Below, in pieces: positions 1 through 7,298 of a stretch of 64,000 bases of DNA. Within the stretch, counting starts at the first letter, position 1. Every line of letters starts with the position of its first letter. The position numbers and the translations under genes are program-made. Location of the stretch: contig CAVZFD010000005.1 in NCBI GenBank assembly GCA_963774455.1, forward strand, positions 1,240,001-1,304,000. Reading direction: 5' to 3'. The notes beneath the pieces are model-generated. The model made no database searches. It was not told the origin of the DNA and was given only the letters and a program-made list of their open reading frames with translations. The stretch comes from DATFVA01 sp963774455 (lineage in GTDB: Bacteria; Bacteroidota; Ignavibacteria; Ignavibacteriales; Ignavibacteriaceae).

Positions 1-1543
1 GTCCGTTGTTTAGCGGTGTCCAGTTTGTGCCGTTATCAATAGTTAGAAAGATTCCCCCGGGTTCGCCCGCAAAAACCGAATCCCCGCTAACTATAATTGA
101 ATTTATAATATGCTGGCTTGAACTGTCATTTATATTCCAGGTAATACCATTATCCGAAGAATAAAATAATCCGTTACCCGTACCGGCATATAAATATTCA
201 TCATTTGATCCAAAGGTCAGAGGAATATCATAGCTACCGATATCAGCTTCATGCCAGCTTAATCCACTGTCCGTAGATCTGAAAATTCCATAATCAATTC
301 CTAAAATGATAACACCTTCTCTCTCAATAAAGGAATAAACATAAATACTTTGCGGTGGAAGACCATCAGTAGCCCTGGACCAGCTGGATCCGAAATCAAT
401 TGACCTGAATACCTGCATATTCACCCCCGTCAATAATACATTTTCAGCTGCAAAGATTTTGGATTCATAGCCGTTAGTTAAACCGTTGTTAATACTTTCC
501 CATGAAAGGCCGTCATCTGTTGATTTAAATACACCGCTGTAAAATGATCCGGCGAAGATAGTGTCTTCAATATTGACAATAGACTCAATCATCATTTTAT
601 CAGGCATCCCACTATTAGCTGAGATCCATGTTTCACCATTATCAGAGGATCTGAATACTCCTCCTGCAAAGCTTCCTGCATAAAGGATCTCTCCCTCTGC
701 ATACAGGGTAAAGACTCCTGAGCTCAGCAATCCGTTATTTACCGGATGCCAGCTTGTACCAAAATCTGTAGAAGCATGGACTCCTCCTACATGCTCGCTC
801 CCGGCATAGATCACATCGTTATGGTTAAGAAGGGACCTTATGCTTAGTCCCTGAAGTCCTGTATTCACCTGCTGCCATAAATTCCCATTGTCTGCAGATC
901 GAAAGATTCCATCTCCTCCTGTGGAAGCAAAAATATTATTTTGAACAGCGAGCAGAGAAGTGATATTTGAATTAGTTATCCCGCTGCTATAATACTGCCA
1001 GGTATAACCATCATCTTCTGATCTGTAGACTCCGTATCTCTCGGTTCCTGCAAAAATAAAATTATCTTTAACCACGAGTGATTTGACCGGAATACCTTCA
1101 ATTCCATTGTTCGCATTTTCCCAGCTTAAACCGTTATCAGTTGATATATATACTCCGTTTCCGGTTCCGGCATAAACTCTGCCTCCCAGAATAATGATGC
1201 ATCTTACATAGAATGAATCCAGTCCGCGGTGAGTCCAGTTACTCCCGTAATCAGATGAGTAATAAACCCCCCAGTATCCGCCGGCAAACAGATTAGTGCC
1301 ATCCAATGCAAGAGAATAAATGTATTCACTATTCAGTCCGTTGTTGCTTTCTGTCCATGTCATCCCTTCATCGGTAGAAAGGTATACACCACCCAGGTAT
1401 ACGCCCGCAAAGGTATGTTGTTCATTCCCTGTGAATGCGAAGACCGACCCCGTAAATGGTCCATTGGCAGCAATCCACTGTGCCTCAATGAAGTTACTGC
1501 TGAGAATAGTAAAAAAGGAAATGAGAAGAATTATAATTTTCAT
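1..1543 (-). CDS. Secreted BNR/sortilin-type repeat protein, N-terminal part (partial)
   Basis: The frame is open from the ATG at 1543 to the window edge (about 514 codons), so the C-terminus is missing. The start MKIIILLISFFTILSS followed by an AQW junction is a typical signal peptide. The rest consists of roughly ten degenerate units of about 50-60 residues carrying FAG...GGVYLSTDEG.TWT-type sequence, the hallmark of BNR/sortilin-like beta-propeller blades common in secreted FCB-group proteins. Such proteins usually end in a T9SS sorting domain, which would lie outside the window, so T9SS export is inference. No substrate can be named; repeats of this kind occur in glycosidase-like and adhesin-like propellers. 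The neighbouring VOC gene upstream has the same strand, with a 154-bp gap. Confidence 0.8.
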   Translation of the reverse strand, partial: MKIIILLISFFTILSSNFIEAQWIAANGPFTGSVFAFTGNEQHTFAGVYLGGVYLSTDEGMTWTESNNGLNSEYIYSLALDGTNLFAGGYWGVYYSSDYGSNWTHRGLDSFYVRCIIILGGRVYAGTGNGVYISTDNGLSWENANNGIEGIPVKSLVVKDNFIFAGTERYGVYRSEDDGYTWQYYSSGITNSNITSLLAVQNNIFASTGGDGIFRSADNGNLWQQVNTGLQGLSIRSLLNHNDVIYAGSEHVGGVHASTDFGTSWHPVNNGLLSSGVFTLYAEGEILYAGSFAGGVFRSSDNGETWISANSGMPDKMMIESIVNIEDTIFAGSFYSGVFKSTDDGLSWESINNGLTNGYESKIFAAENVLLTGVNMQVFRSIDFGSSWSRATDGLPPQSIYVYSFIEREGVIILGIDYGIFRSTDSGLSWHEADIGSYDIPLTFGSNDEYLYAGTGNGLFYSSDNGITWNINDSSSQHIINSIIVSGDSVFAGEPGGIFLTIDNGTNWTPLNNG

Positions 1544-1697
1544 AATGAATCTCTCCCTATTACAGAACATTATGACGTATTTGGGAAATTACCCTTAACA
1601 CTTTAACAATAATATAGTGAGAATTTAAGTTAACTGCACGAAATTTCAACTCCATAAAGCACGTCGAAACGTTTACTTTTTATCCGACAATGTATGC

Positions 1698-2090
1698 TTA
1701 TTCTTTTGGTGAAAAAAGTGCCGCTACCGCGCCCGCGGGATCCTGGATTACGCAATACCTTCCATATTTCCCCATGTCCCTGGGACCTGCGATTACTTTT
1801 CCACCGTTCTTTCTGCAAAGCCCGGCAGATTCATCCACATCCTGAACCGCAAAATAAATAAGCCACTGAGGCGGAAGGTCGGCATTAATACCCCTTGAAT
1901 GACAAATGCCCGCAACAGTTCGACCGGTATCAGGACTATTCATGCTGAAATCGTTATACCCCCCCATTGAGACCGGTTCTGACTTCCAGCCTATCACACT
2001 GCCGTAAAAGTTTTTCACCGTTTCAGCATTCGGAACAGTTAGGTCAGTCCATATTATGGATCCTGTTTCAAGTTTTTCTTCTTCTTTCAT
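1698..2090 (-). CDS. VOC (glyoxalase/bleomycin-resistance) superfamily protein
   Basis: 130 aa, the usual length for a single two-module VOC protein. It opens with a GSIIWTDLTVPN strand and the helix KNFYGSVIGW. The second half carries YFAVQDVDES and the closing strand DPAGAVAALF, the typical paired beta-alpha-beta-beta-beta layout. Members include glyoxalases, dioxygenases and antibiotic-binding proteins that use a divalent metal; metal ligands cannot be assigned confidently here. No signal peptide is seen, so it is probably cytoplasmic. The substrate is unknown. It appears monocistronic, with tRNA-Ala upstream on the same strand. Confidence 0.8.
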   Translation of the reverse strand: MKEEEKLETGSIIWTDLTVPNAETVKNFYGSVIGWKSEPVSMGGYNDFSMNSPDTGRTVAGICHSRGINADLPPQWLIYFAVQDVDESAGLCRKNGGKVIAGPRDMGKYGRYCVIQDPAGAVAALFSPKE

Positions 2091-2212
2091 ATTTCTTTAG
2101 TATTGATTTTTTAAAATTGCTCGCAATATAACAACTGTCGAGAACTTTTGCTTTTTATTTGTTTTGAAAGGGCTATTTCGAAGTGCTGATATTTATATGC
2201 GAGGTAAAAGTA

Positions 2213-2253
2213 TAAAAAAAGAGGCCGTCTCTGATAGTTTTGAGAAGGCCTCT
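2213..2253 (-). terminator. Rho-independent terminator after tRNA-Ala
   Basis: Read on the minus strand, AGAGGCC and GGCCTCT form a 7-bp perfect stem around a 20-nt loop, followed directly by seven T residues. It lies 5 nt past the tRNA 3' end, as expected for a tRNA transcription unit terminator. Confidence 0.7.
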
Positions 2254-2258
2254 GAAAG

Positions 2259-2331
<73 letters not shown>

Positions 2332-2455
2332 GTATTAACTGTGCAAATATAAATATAAATGAGAAAAGGAAAAAGAATTCTGTTTTCATAAACCTATCTT
2401 CCGGCAAGATCACAATTATTCTTATCAACTTTCCATATTATTCTCAGAAAAAGTT

Positions 2456-2836
2456 ATGAATAGGAGACCACGCGTACTGGTAGCCGAAGATGAAGCCATA
2501 ATCGCACTTGATTTAAAGCAGTCCCTGGAACAATGGGGATTCAATGTAGAGGCTACCTTCAGAACCGGAGAAGAGTTGTTAGAGTTTGCCCAGGCTGATG
2601 ACCCGGAGATTTTAATTATGGATATCTTTCTACAGGGAGAAATGGATGGTATCGAAGCTGCAAAGGAAGTTCTAAAACAAAATAAAATTCCCGTCATATT
2701 TATGACAGGAGAAACAACTTTGGAAAAAGCTGTCGGTCTTCAGATTGGCGGAAATAATGCGTTTCTTAAGAAACCTTTTTCAAAAGAAGAACTGAAAAGC
2801 GTCTTGAAAAAAGTTTATCCGGAAGGTCCGGTTTGA
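2456..2836 (+). CDS. Single-domain response regulator (CheY-like receiver)
   Basis: 126 aa consisting of one receiver domain and no output domain. The acidic pair E11-D12 (VAEDEAI), phospho-acceptor D56 (LIMDIFL), switch residue T84 (FMTGE) and conserved lysine K106 before proline are all present, so it should be phosphorylatable. It resembles the receiver halves of the two cyclase proteins at 13.2-15.3 kb and the receiver at 43.8 kb (shared [IV]L[IV]AED..I.ALDL pattern), suggesting one local paralogous family. No kinase gene is adjacent. It may act as a phospho-relay intermediate or by protein-protein contact. Confidence 0.9.
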   Translation: MNRRPRVLVAEDEAIIALDLKQSLEQWGFNVEATFRTGEELLEFAQADDPEILIMDIFLQGEMDGIEAAKEVLKQNKIPVIFMTGETTLEKAVGLQIGGNNAFLKKPFSKEELKSVLKKVYPEGPV

Positions 2837-2888
2837 AATAATTCTAAGAAACAAATACCGCAATCTTGATTTTAATTATACCGGATCG

Positions 2889-2963
2889 TTCACAAAGGTT
2901 TACCCCCGCCTTGTGATGGGAAAGAGTTTACCCTCCTCCAATCCCCTGTAGAAGGGTTTTTTA
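2889..2963 (+). terminator. Possible terminator after the receiver gene
   Basis: A hairpin TCACAAAGG...CCTTGTGA (one bulged A) is followed by ACCCT...AGGGT (5 bp, 18-nt loop) leading into TTTTTT. It lies downstream of the receiver gene. The second stem is short, so support is weak. Confidence 0.4.
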
Positions 2964-3041
2964 TTTTAAATTGATTTGTGTTGGTATTTCTGCATAGATT
3001 AATTCTGTTATTTAAAGATTTAATCAATTAAGTATCAGATA

Positions 3042-3446
3042 ATGAAACAATTATTTTCTCTACTTCTTATAACAGCGTTTTTAATGATCATGTCTTATAC
3101 CGGGTGCAAGGATCAGATTACAGGCAGCGATATTGACAATAGGGTTATGCCCGATTCGAATGTCAGTTATGCGCAGGATATCCAGCCCGTCTTTAATCTG
3201 AAATGTGCGAATGCAGGATGTCATGAAGATGCAGAACGGGCTGGCGGTATCAGCCTGACTACGTGTGCAAATACTACTGCTGACCCTTCGGTTGTTTTTC
3301 CGGGAGAACCGGATAACAGCAGATTGATTTGGGCGATAGAAGGAATTGGTAATTTTCCGATGCCTCCTGCAGGATATCCTTCATTGACTTCAAATCAGAT
3401 TCGGGGAATCAGGACATGGATAAAGGAAGGTGCAAATTGCAATTGA
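3042..3446 (+). CDS. Lipoprotein with cytochrome c-like CX4CH domain
   Basis: 134 aa. The signal peptide ends at a lipobox-like SYTGC (C22), suggesting a lipidated envelope protein. The mature part opens with YAQDIQPVFNLKC, typical of the c-type cytochrome-like domains often annotated in FCB lipoproteins, followed by C55-x4-C60-H61. A candidate axial methionine is M107 in FPMPPAGYP, and the C-terminal WIKEGANC helix is also usual. The four-residue spacer between cysteines departs from canonical CXXCH. Two further cysteines (C75, C133) could form a disulfide. Heme attachment is therefore plausible but not assured. It is a single gene with no redox partner next to it. Confidence 0.7.
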   Translation: MKQLFSLLLITAFLMIMSYTGCKDQITGSDIDNRVMPDSNVSYAQDIQPVFNLKCANAGCHEDAERAGGISLTTCANTTADPSVVFPGEPDNSRLIWAIEGIGNFPMPPAGYPSLTSNQIRGIRTWIKEGANCN

Positions 3447-3653
3447 AATAATTGCGATACTCCCCACAGAACAGGATTTCTCCTTTTGCTCATATTTTGT
3501 CACATAATAGAATTTTTCAACAGCTAAAAATGTATTTCTCTTTGTCTCATTTTGAGTGTAGAAGGCCTTTAAAGGCAGATGACAGGCGTTCAACAGAATT
3601 ATGAGATGGGTAACAGATTTGTCAGACTTGTTGGGTTTATCAACAAGTCACGC

Positions 3654-4646
3654 TTAAAGCCAACCCTGATTCTTGTACCATTCAACAGTCTTTTTGATTC
3701 CCTGCTCGACGGAAATCTCCTGCCTGTAACCTATTTGATCAACTGCTTTCTGTGTAGAGCAAATCCAGGCATGCCGGGTTATATCCTTTGCCTTCTCGAT
3801 ATTCAAAGTAGCCGGTTTGCTGCTGAACATCGCAAAGAACTGGGCAATTGATGCAATAAAATAAACCATAGAATGTGGTACTTTTAAATGAACAGGTTTC
3901 TTATTCATGATCTTCTTAGTTATATCCCCTACCTCCTCCCAGGTATAAAACTTTTCGGAGCTGATAAAGTAGGTCTGTCCTTCGGCCGCTTTACACTCTG
4001 CAGCAAGGATGAATCCTTTTACCAGGTCATCTGCGTGAATGAGACTTATTAACTTACGGTCGAATCCGATTGTAGTGAATAGTCCTTTTGCAAAAGTCTG
4101 GAAGAAAATAAAAATCTCCGTATCCCTCTCGCCGTATACTGCCGGTGCACGGCATATAGTTATAGGGAGGCGGTCCATGTATTCTCCGGCAAGATTTTCC
4201 TGGGCAAGTTTACTCCTGCCGTAGGTTGTTATAGGATGAGGATTATCCGACTCTATGACAGGTTTCTCATCGTATGAAGGTCCTGAAGCTGTCTGACTGC
4301 TTACCACAAGAAATCTTTTTATCGTATCCCTGAATTCAAGTGCTATTTCAAGGAGCGAGCGGGTAGTATCAACATTTCCCTTAAAATATCCTTCAGGTTT
4401 TTTAGATTTAACCACTCCCGCAACATGATATATATATTCTGCACCATCAAATGCCCTGCGAAGACCTTCTTTATCGAACAGTCCGCAGTCGTATATTTCC
4501 AGTTCTTTTCCGTGCAGCCATTTAATGTCGCTCGTCCTCCTTGTTACGCACCTTACCCGGTACCCTTTATCCAACAAATGATCCACGAGATGGCTTCCGA
4601 CAAAACCATTTGCACCTGTAACCACAGCAATGGGAGGATTTTTCAT
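3654..4646 (-). CDS. NAD(P)-dependent epimerase/dehydratase (extended SDR), CerR-like ceramide reductase candidate
   Basis: 330 aa extended short-chain dehydrogenase. The N-terminal Rossmann motif is TGANGFVGSHL (10-20). The catalytic residues are S117 region (VVSSQ) and Y142-x3-K146 (TYGRSK). The sequence near 260-280 is hydrophobic (MVYFIASIAQFFAMF), which hints at membrane association and a lipid substrate. It is transcribed divergently from a serine palmitoyltransferase gene 115 bp away, which is followed by a GNAT-fold gene. This trio matches the published bacterial ceramide pathway, in which an NAD-dependent epimerase-family protein (CerR) reduces the 3-keto group. Assignment to CerR is inference from context; a nucleotide-sugar epimerase or hydroxysteroid dehydrogenase-like role is the alternative. 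Confidence 0.65.
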   Translation of the reverse strand: MKNPPIAVVTGANGFVGSHLVDHLLDKGYRVRCVTRRTSDIKWLHGKELEIYDCGLFDKEGLRRAFDGAEYIYHVAGVVKSKKPEGYFKGNVDTTRSLLEIALEFRDTIKRFLVVSSQTASGPSYDEKPVIESDNPHPITTYGRSKLAQENLAGEYMDRLPITICRAPAVYGERDTEIFIFFQTFAKGLFTTIGFDRKLISLIHADDLVKGFILAAECKAAEGQTYFISSEKFYTWEEVGDITKKIMNKKPVHLKVPHSMVYFIASIAQFFAMFSSKPATLNIEKAKDITRHAWICSTQKAVDQIGYRQEISVEQGIKKTVEWYKNQGWL

Positions 4647-4750
4647 ATGAAAGTTTATTTGTTTTTATTTCTATTAAATTTTACATTGAACCGCCAAAAT
4701 TTAAGAAATTATTATATTATTCTTAAATTCAATCACGTATCAGGTATTTC

Positions 4751-4757
4751 GAGGAGG
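4751..4757 (+). promoter_or_regulatory. Shine-Dalgarno site that decides a TTG start
   Basis: GAGGAGG lies 4 nt before a TTG codon at 4762. There is no in-frame ATG until well inside the conserved core of the enzyme (residue 45), so this strong site supports TTG initiation of the serine palmitoyltransferase gene. Confidence 0.7.
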
Positions 4758-4761
4758 TTTT

Positions 4762-5955
4762 TTGGATCTATTTAAAAAGTGTTTAGAATTCACCCGGGCT
4801 GACGAAGTTAAGGCATCCGGTTTATATCCTTATTTCAGACCAATCGAAGAAAATGAAGGTCCCGTAGTTCAAATTGAGGGACGCAAAGTAATTATGGCAG
4901 GTTCGAATAATTATCTCGGATTAACTTCCCATCCGAAAGTAAAGGAAGCCGCTATTAAAGCAATAGAGAAATATGGTACAGGATGTTCGGGATCAAGGTA
5001 TCTGACAGGAACTCTTGATTTGCACATAGAACTTGAGGAACGACTTGCTAAATTTTTCGACAAAGAGGCCGTGCTGCTGTTCAGTACCGGTTATCAGACG
5101 GGACAGGGAATAATACCCACTCTCGTTCAGCGGGGTGAATATGTAATAACCGATAAAGATAACCATGCCTGCCTTGTTGCAGGAACTTTAATGGCGAAGG
5201 GTGCAACCGCAGACTTCGTAAGATACAAACATAATGATATGGATGATCTTGAACGGGTTGTAAAGAAACTTCCTCCTGACGCAGGAAAACTTATTGTAAG
5301 CGACGGTGTTTTTTCAACCGGAGGAGAGATCGTTGATCTCCCCAGGCTGAATAAAATTGCCAAGGAAACCGGCTGCCGGATACTCATAGATGATGCTCAT
5401 TCAGTAGGTGTTATTGGTAAGAATGGTAAAGGTACTGCAAGCGAATTCAATCTTGAGAATGATATTGATATGACGATGGGAACTTTCAGTAAAACATTTG
5501 CTTCACTGGGGGGGTTTGTAACCGGTGAGGCCAAGGTGATTAATTATATTAAGCATCACTCCCCCGCCCTGATATTCAGTGCTTCTCCTACTCCAGCATC
5601 TGTTGCTGCTGCTCTTGCGGCACTTGATATTCTTGAAGCCGAACCTGAAAGGGTCGATAAACTTATCCGTAATGCCGCGAAGATGAGAAACGGCCTTAAT
5701 GAGATGGGCTTTAATGTGCTTGAAGGTAGAACAGCTATTGTACCTGTTATTGTAGGCGACGATCAGCTGGCTTTCCAGATGTGGAAAATGCTTTATGATG
5801 CAGGCGTATTCGTCAACGTATTTATTTCACCCGGCGTTCCTCCCGGAAGGCAGATGATGAGAACCAGCTACATGGCTACACATGAAGACGAACACTTAGA
5901 TAAGATCCTTGAAATTTTCAAAGACACCGGAAAAAAACTCGGTTTGATTAGTTGA
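4762..5955 (+). CDS. spt: Serine palmitoyltransferase-like alpha-oxoamine synthase
   Basis: 397 aa PLP enzyme that would condense L-serine with an acyl-CoA to 3-keto-sphinganine, the first step of sphingolipid synthesis. The fold-type I alpha-oxoamine synthase motifs are intact: SNNYLGLTSHP (48-58), KYGTGCSGSRYLTGTLDLH (70-88), the stacking H135 (DNHAC), IDDAH (209-213) and the Schiff-base lysine K244 in TFSKTFASLGG. The FRPIE entry and RYKHNDM segment resemble bacterial SPT more than 2-amino-3-ketobutyrate ligase or BioF. Translation starts at TTG behind GAGGAGG. A hairpin with a T-run lies between it and the next gene. Neighbours on both sides fit ceramide synthesis. Kbl or another alpha-oxoamine synthase remains the alternative. 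Confidence 0.75.
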   Translation: MDLFKKCLEFTRADEVKASGLYPYFRPIEENEGPVVQIEGRKVIMAGSNNYLGLTSHPKVKEAAIKAIEKYGTGCSGSRYLTGTLDLHIELEERLAKFFDKEAVLLFSTGYQTGQGIIPTLVQRGEYVITDKDNHACLVAGTLMAKGATADFVRYKHNDMDDLERVVKKLPPDAGKLIVSDGVFSTGGEIVDLPRLNKIAKETGCRILIDDAHSVGVIGKNGKGTASEFNLENDIDMTMGTFSKTFASLGGFVTGEAKVINYIKHHSPALIFSASPTPASVAAALAALDILEAEPERVDKLIRNAAKMRNGLNEMGFNVLEGRTAIVPVIVGDDQLAFQMWKMLYDAGVFVNVFISPGVPPGRQMMRTSYMATHEDEHLDKILEIFKDTGKKLGLIS

Positions 5956-5993
5956 GCCTAATTCATTCATTTTTACTAAATCAGATTATTCAC

Positions 5994-6030
5994 AAGCATA
6001 CCCCCAAAAGGTATGCTTTTATTTTTTAAA
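5994..6030 (+). terminator. Rho-independent terminator between spt and the GNAT gene
   Basis: AAGCATACC and GGTATGCTT form a perfect 9-bp stem with a 7-nt loop, followed by a T-rich tract (TTATTTTTT). It sits between two genes expected to work together, so it may be a true end or a partial attenuator. Confidence 0.7.
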
Positions 6031-6046
6031 TATTACGGCGGTTGAT

Positions 6047-7168
6047 ATGAGCGAAATAAAAATCATCAAGGTTGGGAACCAGGCAGATTTAATGAGATTT
6101 ATTAAATTTCCATGGAAGATTTACAAGGGCGATAGCAAATGGGTTCCTCCTTTGATAATGGACAGGAAGAAGCTGCTGGATAAGAAGAAGAATCCATTCT
6201 ATCAGCACGCTGAAGCTGATTTCTTTCTGGCCGAAAAAGATGGCGAAATTGTGGGCAGGATCGGAGCGATTAAGAATGATCTTCATAACAAATACCATAA
6301 TGATAAGGTTGGGTTCTTCGGATTTTTTGAATGTATAAATGATCAGGAAATAGCAAACAAGCTTTTCGACACCGCAAAGCAGTGGCTGAAGGAACATGGA
6401 ATGACCGGGATGAGGGGACCTGCAAATCCTTCGAGTAATGATGAATACGGGATGCTGATTGAAGGATTTGACGATGAGCCCAGGCTGCTTATGACTTACA
6501 ATCCGGAGTATTACCTGGATCTCTGCGAAAATTACGGATTGAAAAAGGCAAAGGATCTCTATGCCTATAAGCTTGAGACAGAAAAGGTTCTGAGTTCGGA
6601 AAAATTAAAAAGAATTGCAGAACTTGCGAGGAAACGTTCGGGGATGGAGATTAAACAGCTCAATATGAAGGAGTTCAATAAAGAACTGGAAAAGGTGAAG
6701 GATGTTTATAATAAGGCATGGGCTCCCAACTGGGGTTTTATTCCTATGACGAATGAGGAAATAGATGCTATGGCAAAAGATCTTAAACCTCTGGTAGAAC
6801 CATCGCTTGTATTGTTCGGCGAGATTAACGGCAAGACCATGGCCTTCGCTCTTGTAATGCTCGATTATAATCAGATATTTAAATCAATGAATGGAAGGCT
6901 GTTTCCGTTCGGATTTCTTAAATTATTTACACAGAAAAAAAAGATAACCTGGAGCAGAATTATTACTCTTGGTATAGTCCCTGAATATCAGAAACGTGGT
7001 CTCGATGCATCCTTATATTACGATATTGTAATACGCGCTGACAAAATAGGCATTAACCTCGGTGAAGCCAGCTGGGTACTTGAAGATAATGAAATGATGA
7101 ACAGAGGTGCCAAGGTAATGAACGGTGAGCTTTATAAGAAGTACAGGATTTACGAAATACCGATTTAA
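6047..7168 (+). CDS. GNAT-fold N-acyltransferase, bacterial ceramide synthase (bCerS) candidate
   Basis: 373 aa. The N-terminus has FIKFPWKIYKGDSKWVPPL and KNPFYQHAEADFFLAEKDG, followed by a GNAT core with GRIGAI (about 80), an NPSSNDEYG loop, and the C-terminal strand-helix ITLGIVPEYQKRGLDASL (acetyl/acyl-CoA pyrophosphate loop of the QxxGL type). Proteins of this size and pattern are annotated only as GNAT acetyltransferases. The experimentally described bacterial ceramide synthase of Caulobacter belongs to the same superfamily and pairs with spt and cerR. Position directly after the spt gene supports N-acylation of sphinganine or its 3-keto form. This is inference from context and family; direct sequence comparison is needed. 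Confidence 0.6.
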   Translation: MSEIKIIKVGNQADLMRFIKFPWKIYKGDSKWVPPLIMDRKKLLDKKKNPFYQHAEADFFLAEKDGEIVGRIGAIKNDLHNKYHNDKVGFFGFFECINDQEIANKLFDTAKQWLKEHGMTGMRGPANPSSNDEYGMLIEGFDDEPRLLMTYNPEYYLDLCENYGLKKAKDLYAYKLETEKVLSSEKLKRIAELARKRSGMEIKQLNMKEFNKELEKVKDVYNKAWAPNWGFIPMTNEEIDAMAKDLKPLVEPSLVLFGEINGKTMAFALVMLDYNQIFKSMNGRLFPFGFLKLFTQKKKITWSRIITLGIVPEYQKRGLDASLYYDIVIRADKIGINLGEASWVLEDNEMMNRGAKVMNGELYKKYRIYEIPI

Positions 7169-7298
7169 AGCGAGGAGCAGCTTCTTAGCGTTTATGGTGG
7201 AACCAGCTGCAGGGGATACACCTGTTTCCGGAAAGCTTCAACAGAAATAAAACCTGACGGATAAAGTGTACGGGGGATCTGCATAGGAAAGGTAGGTA

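Noticed and set aside
2425..2697. Minus-strand 90-codon frame
   Set aside because: Antisense to the well-supported receiver gene.
3579..3851. Plus-strand 90-codon frame
   Set aside because: Mostly antisense to the 3' end of the CerR-like gene.
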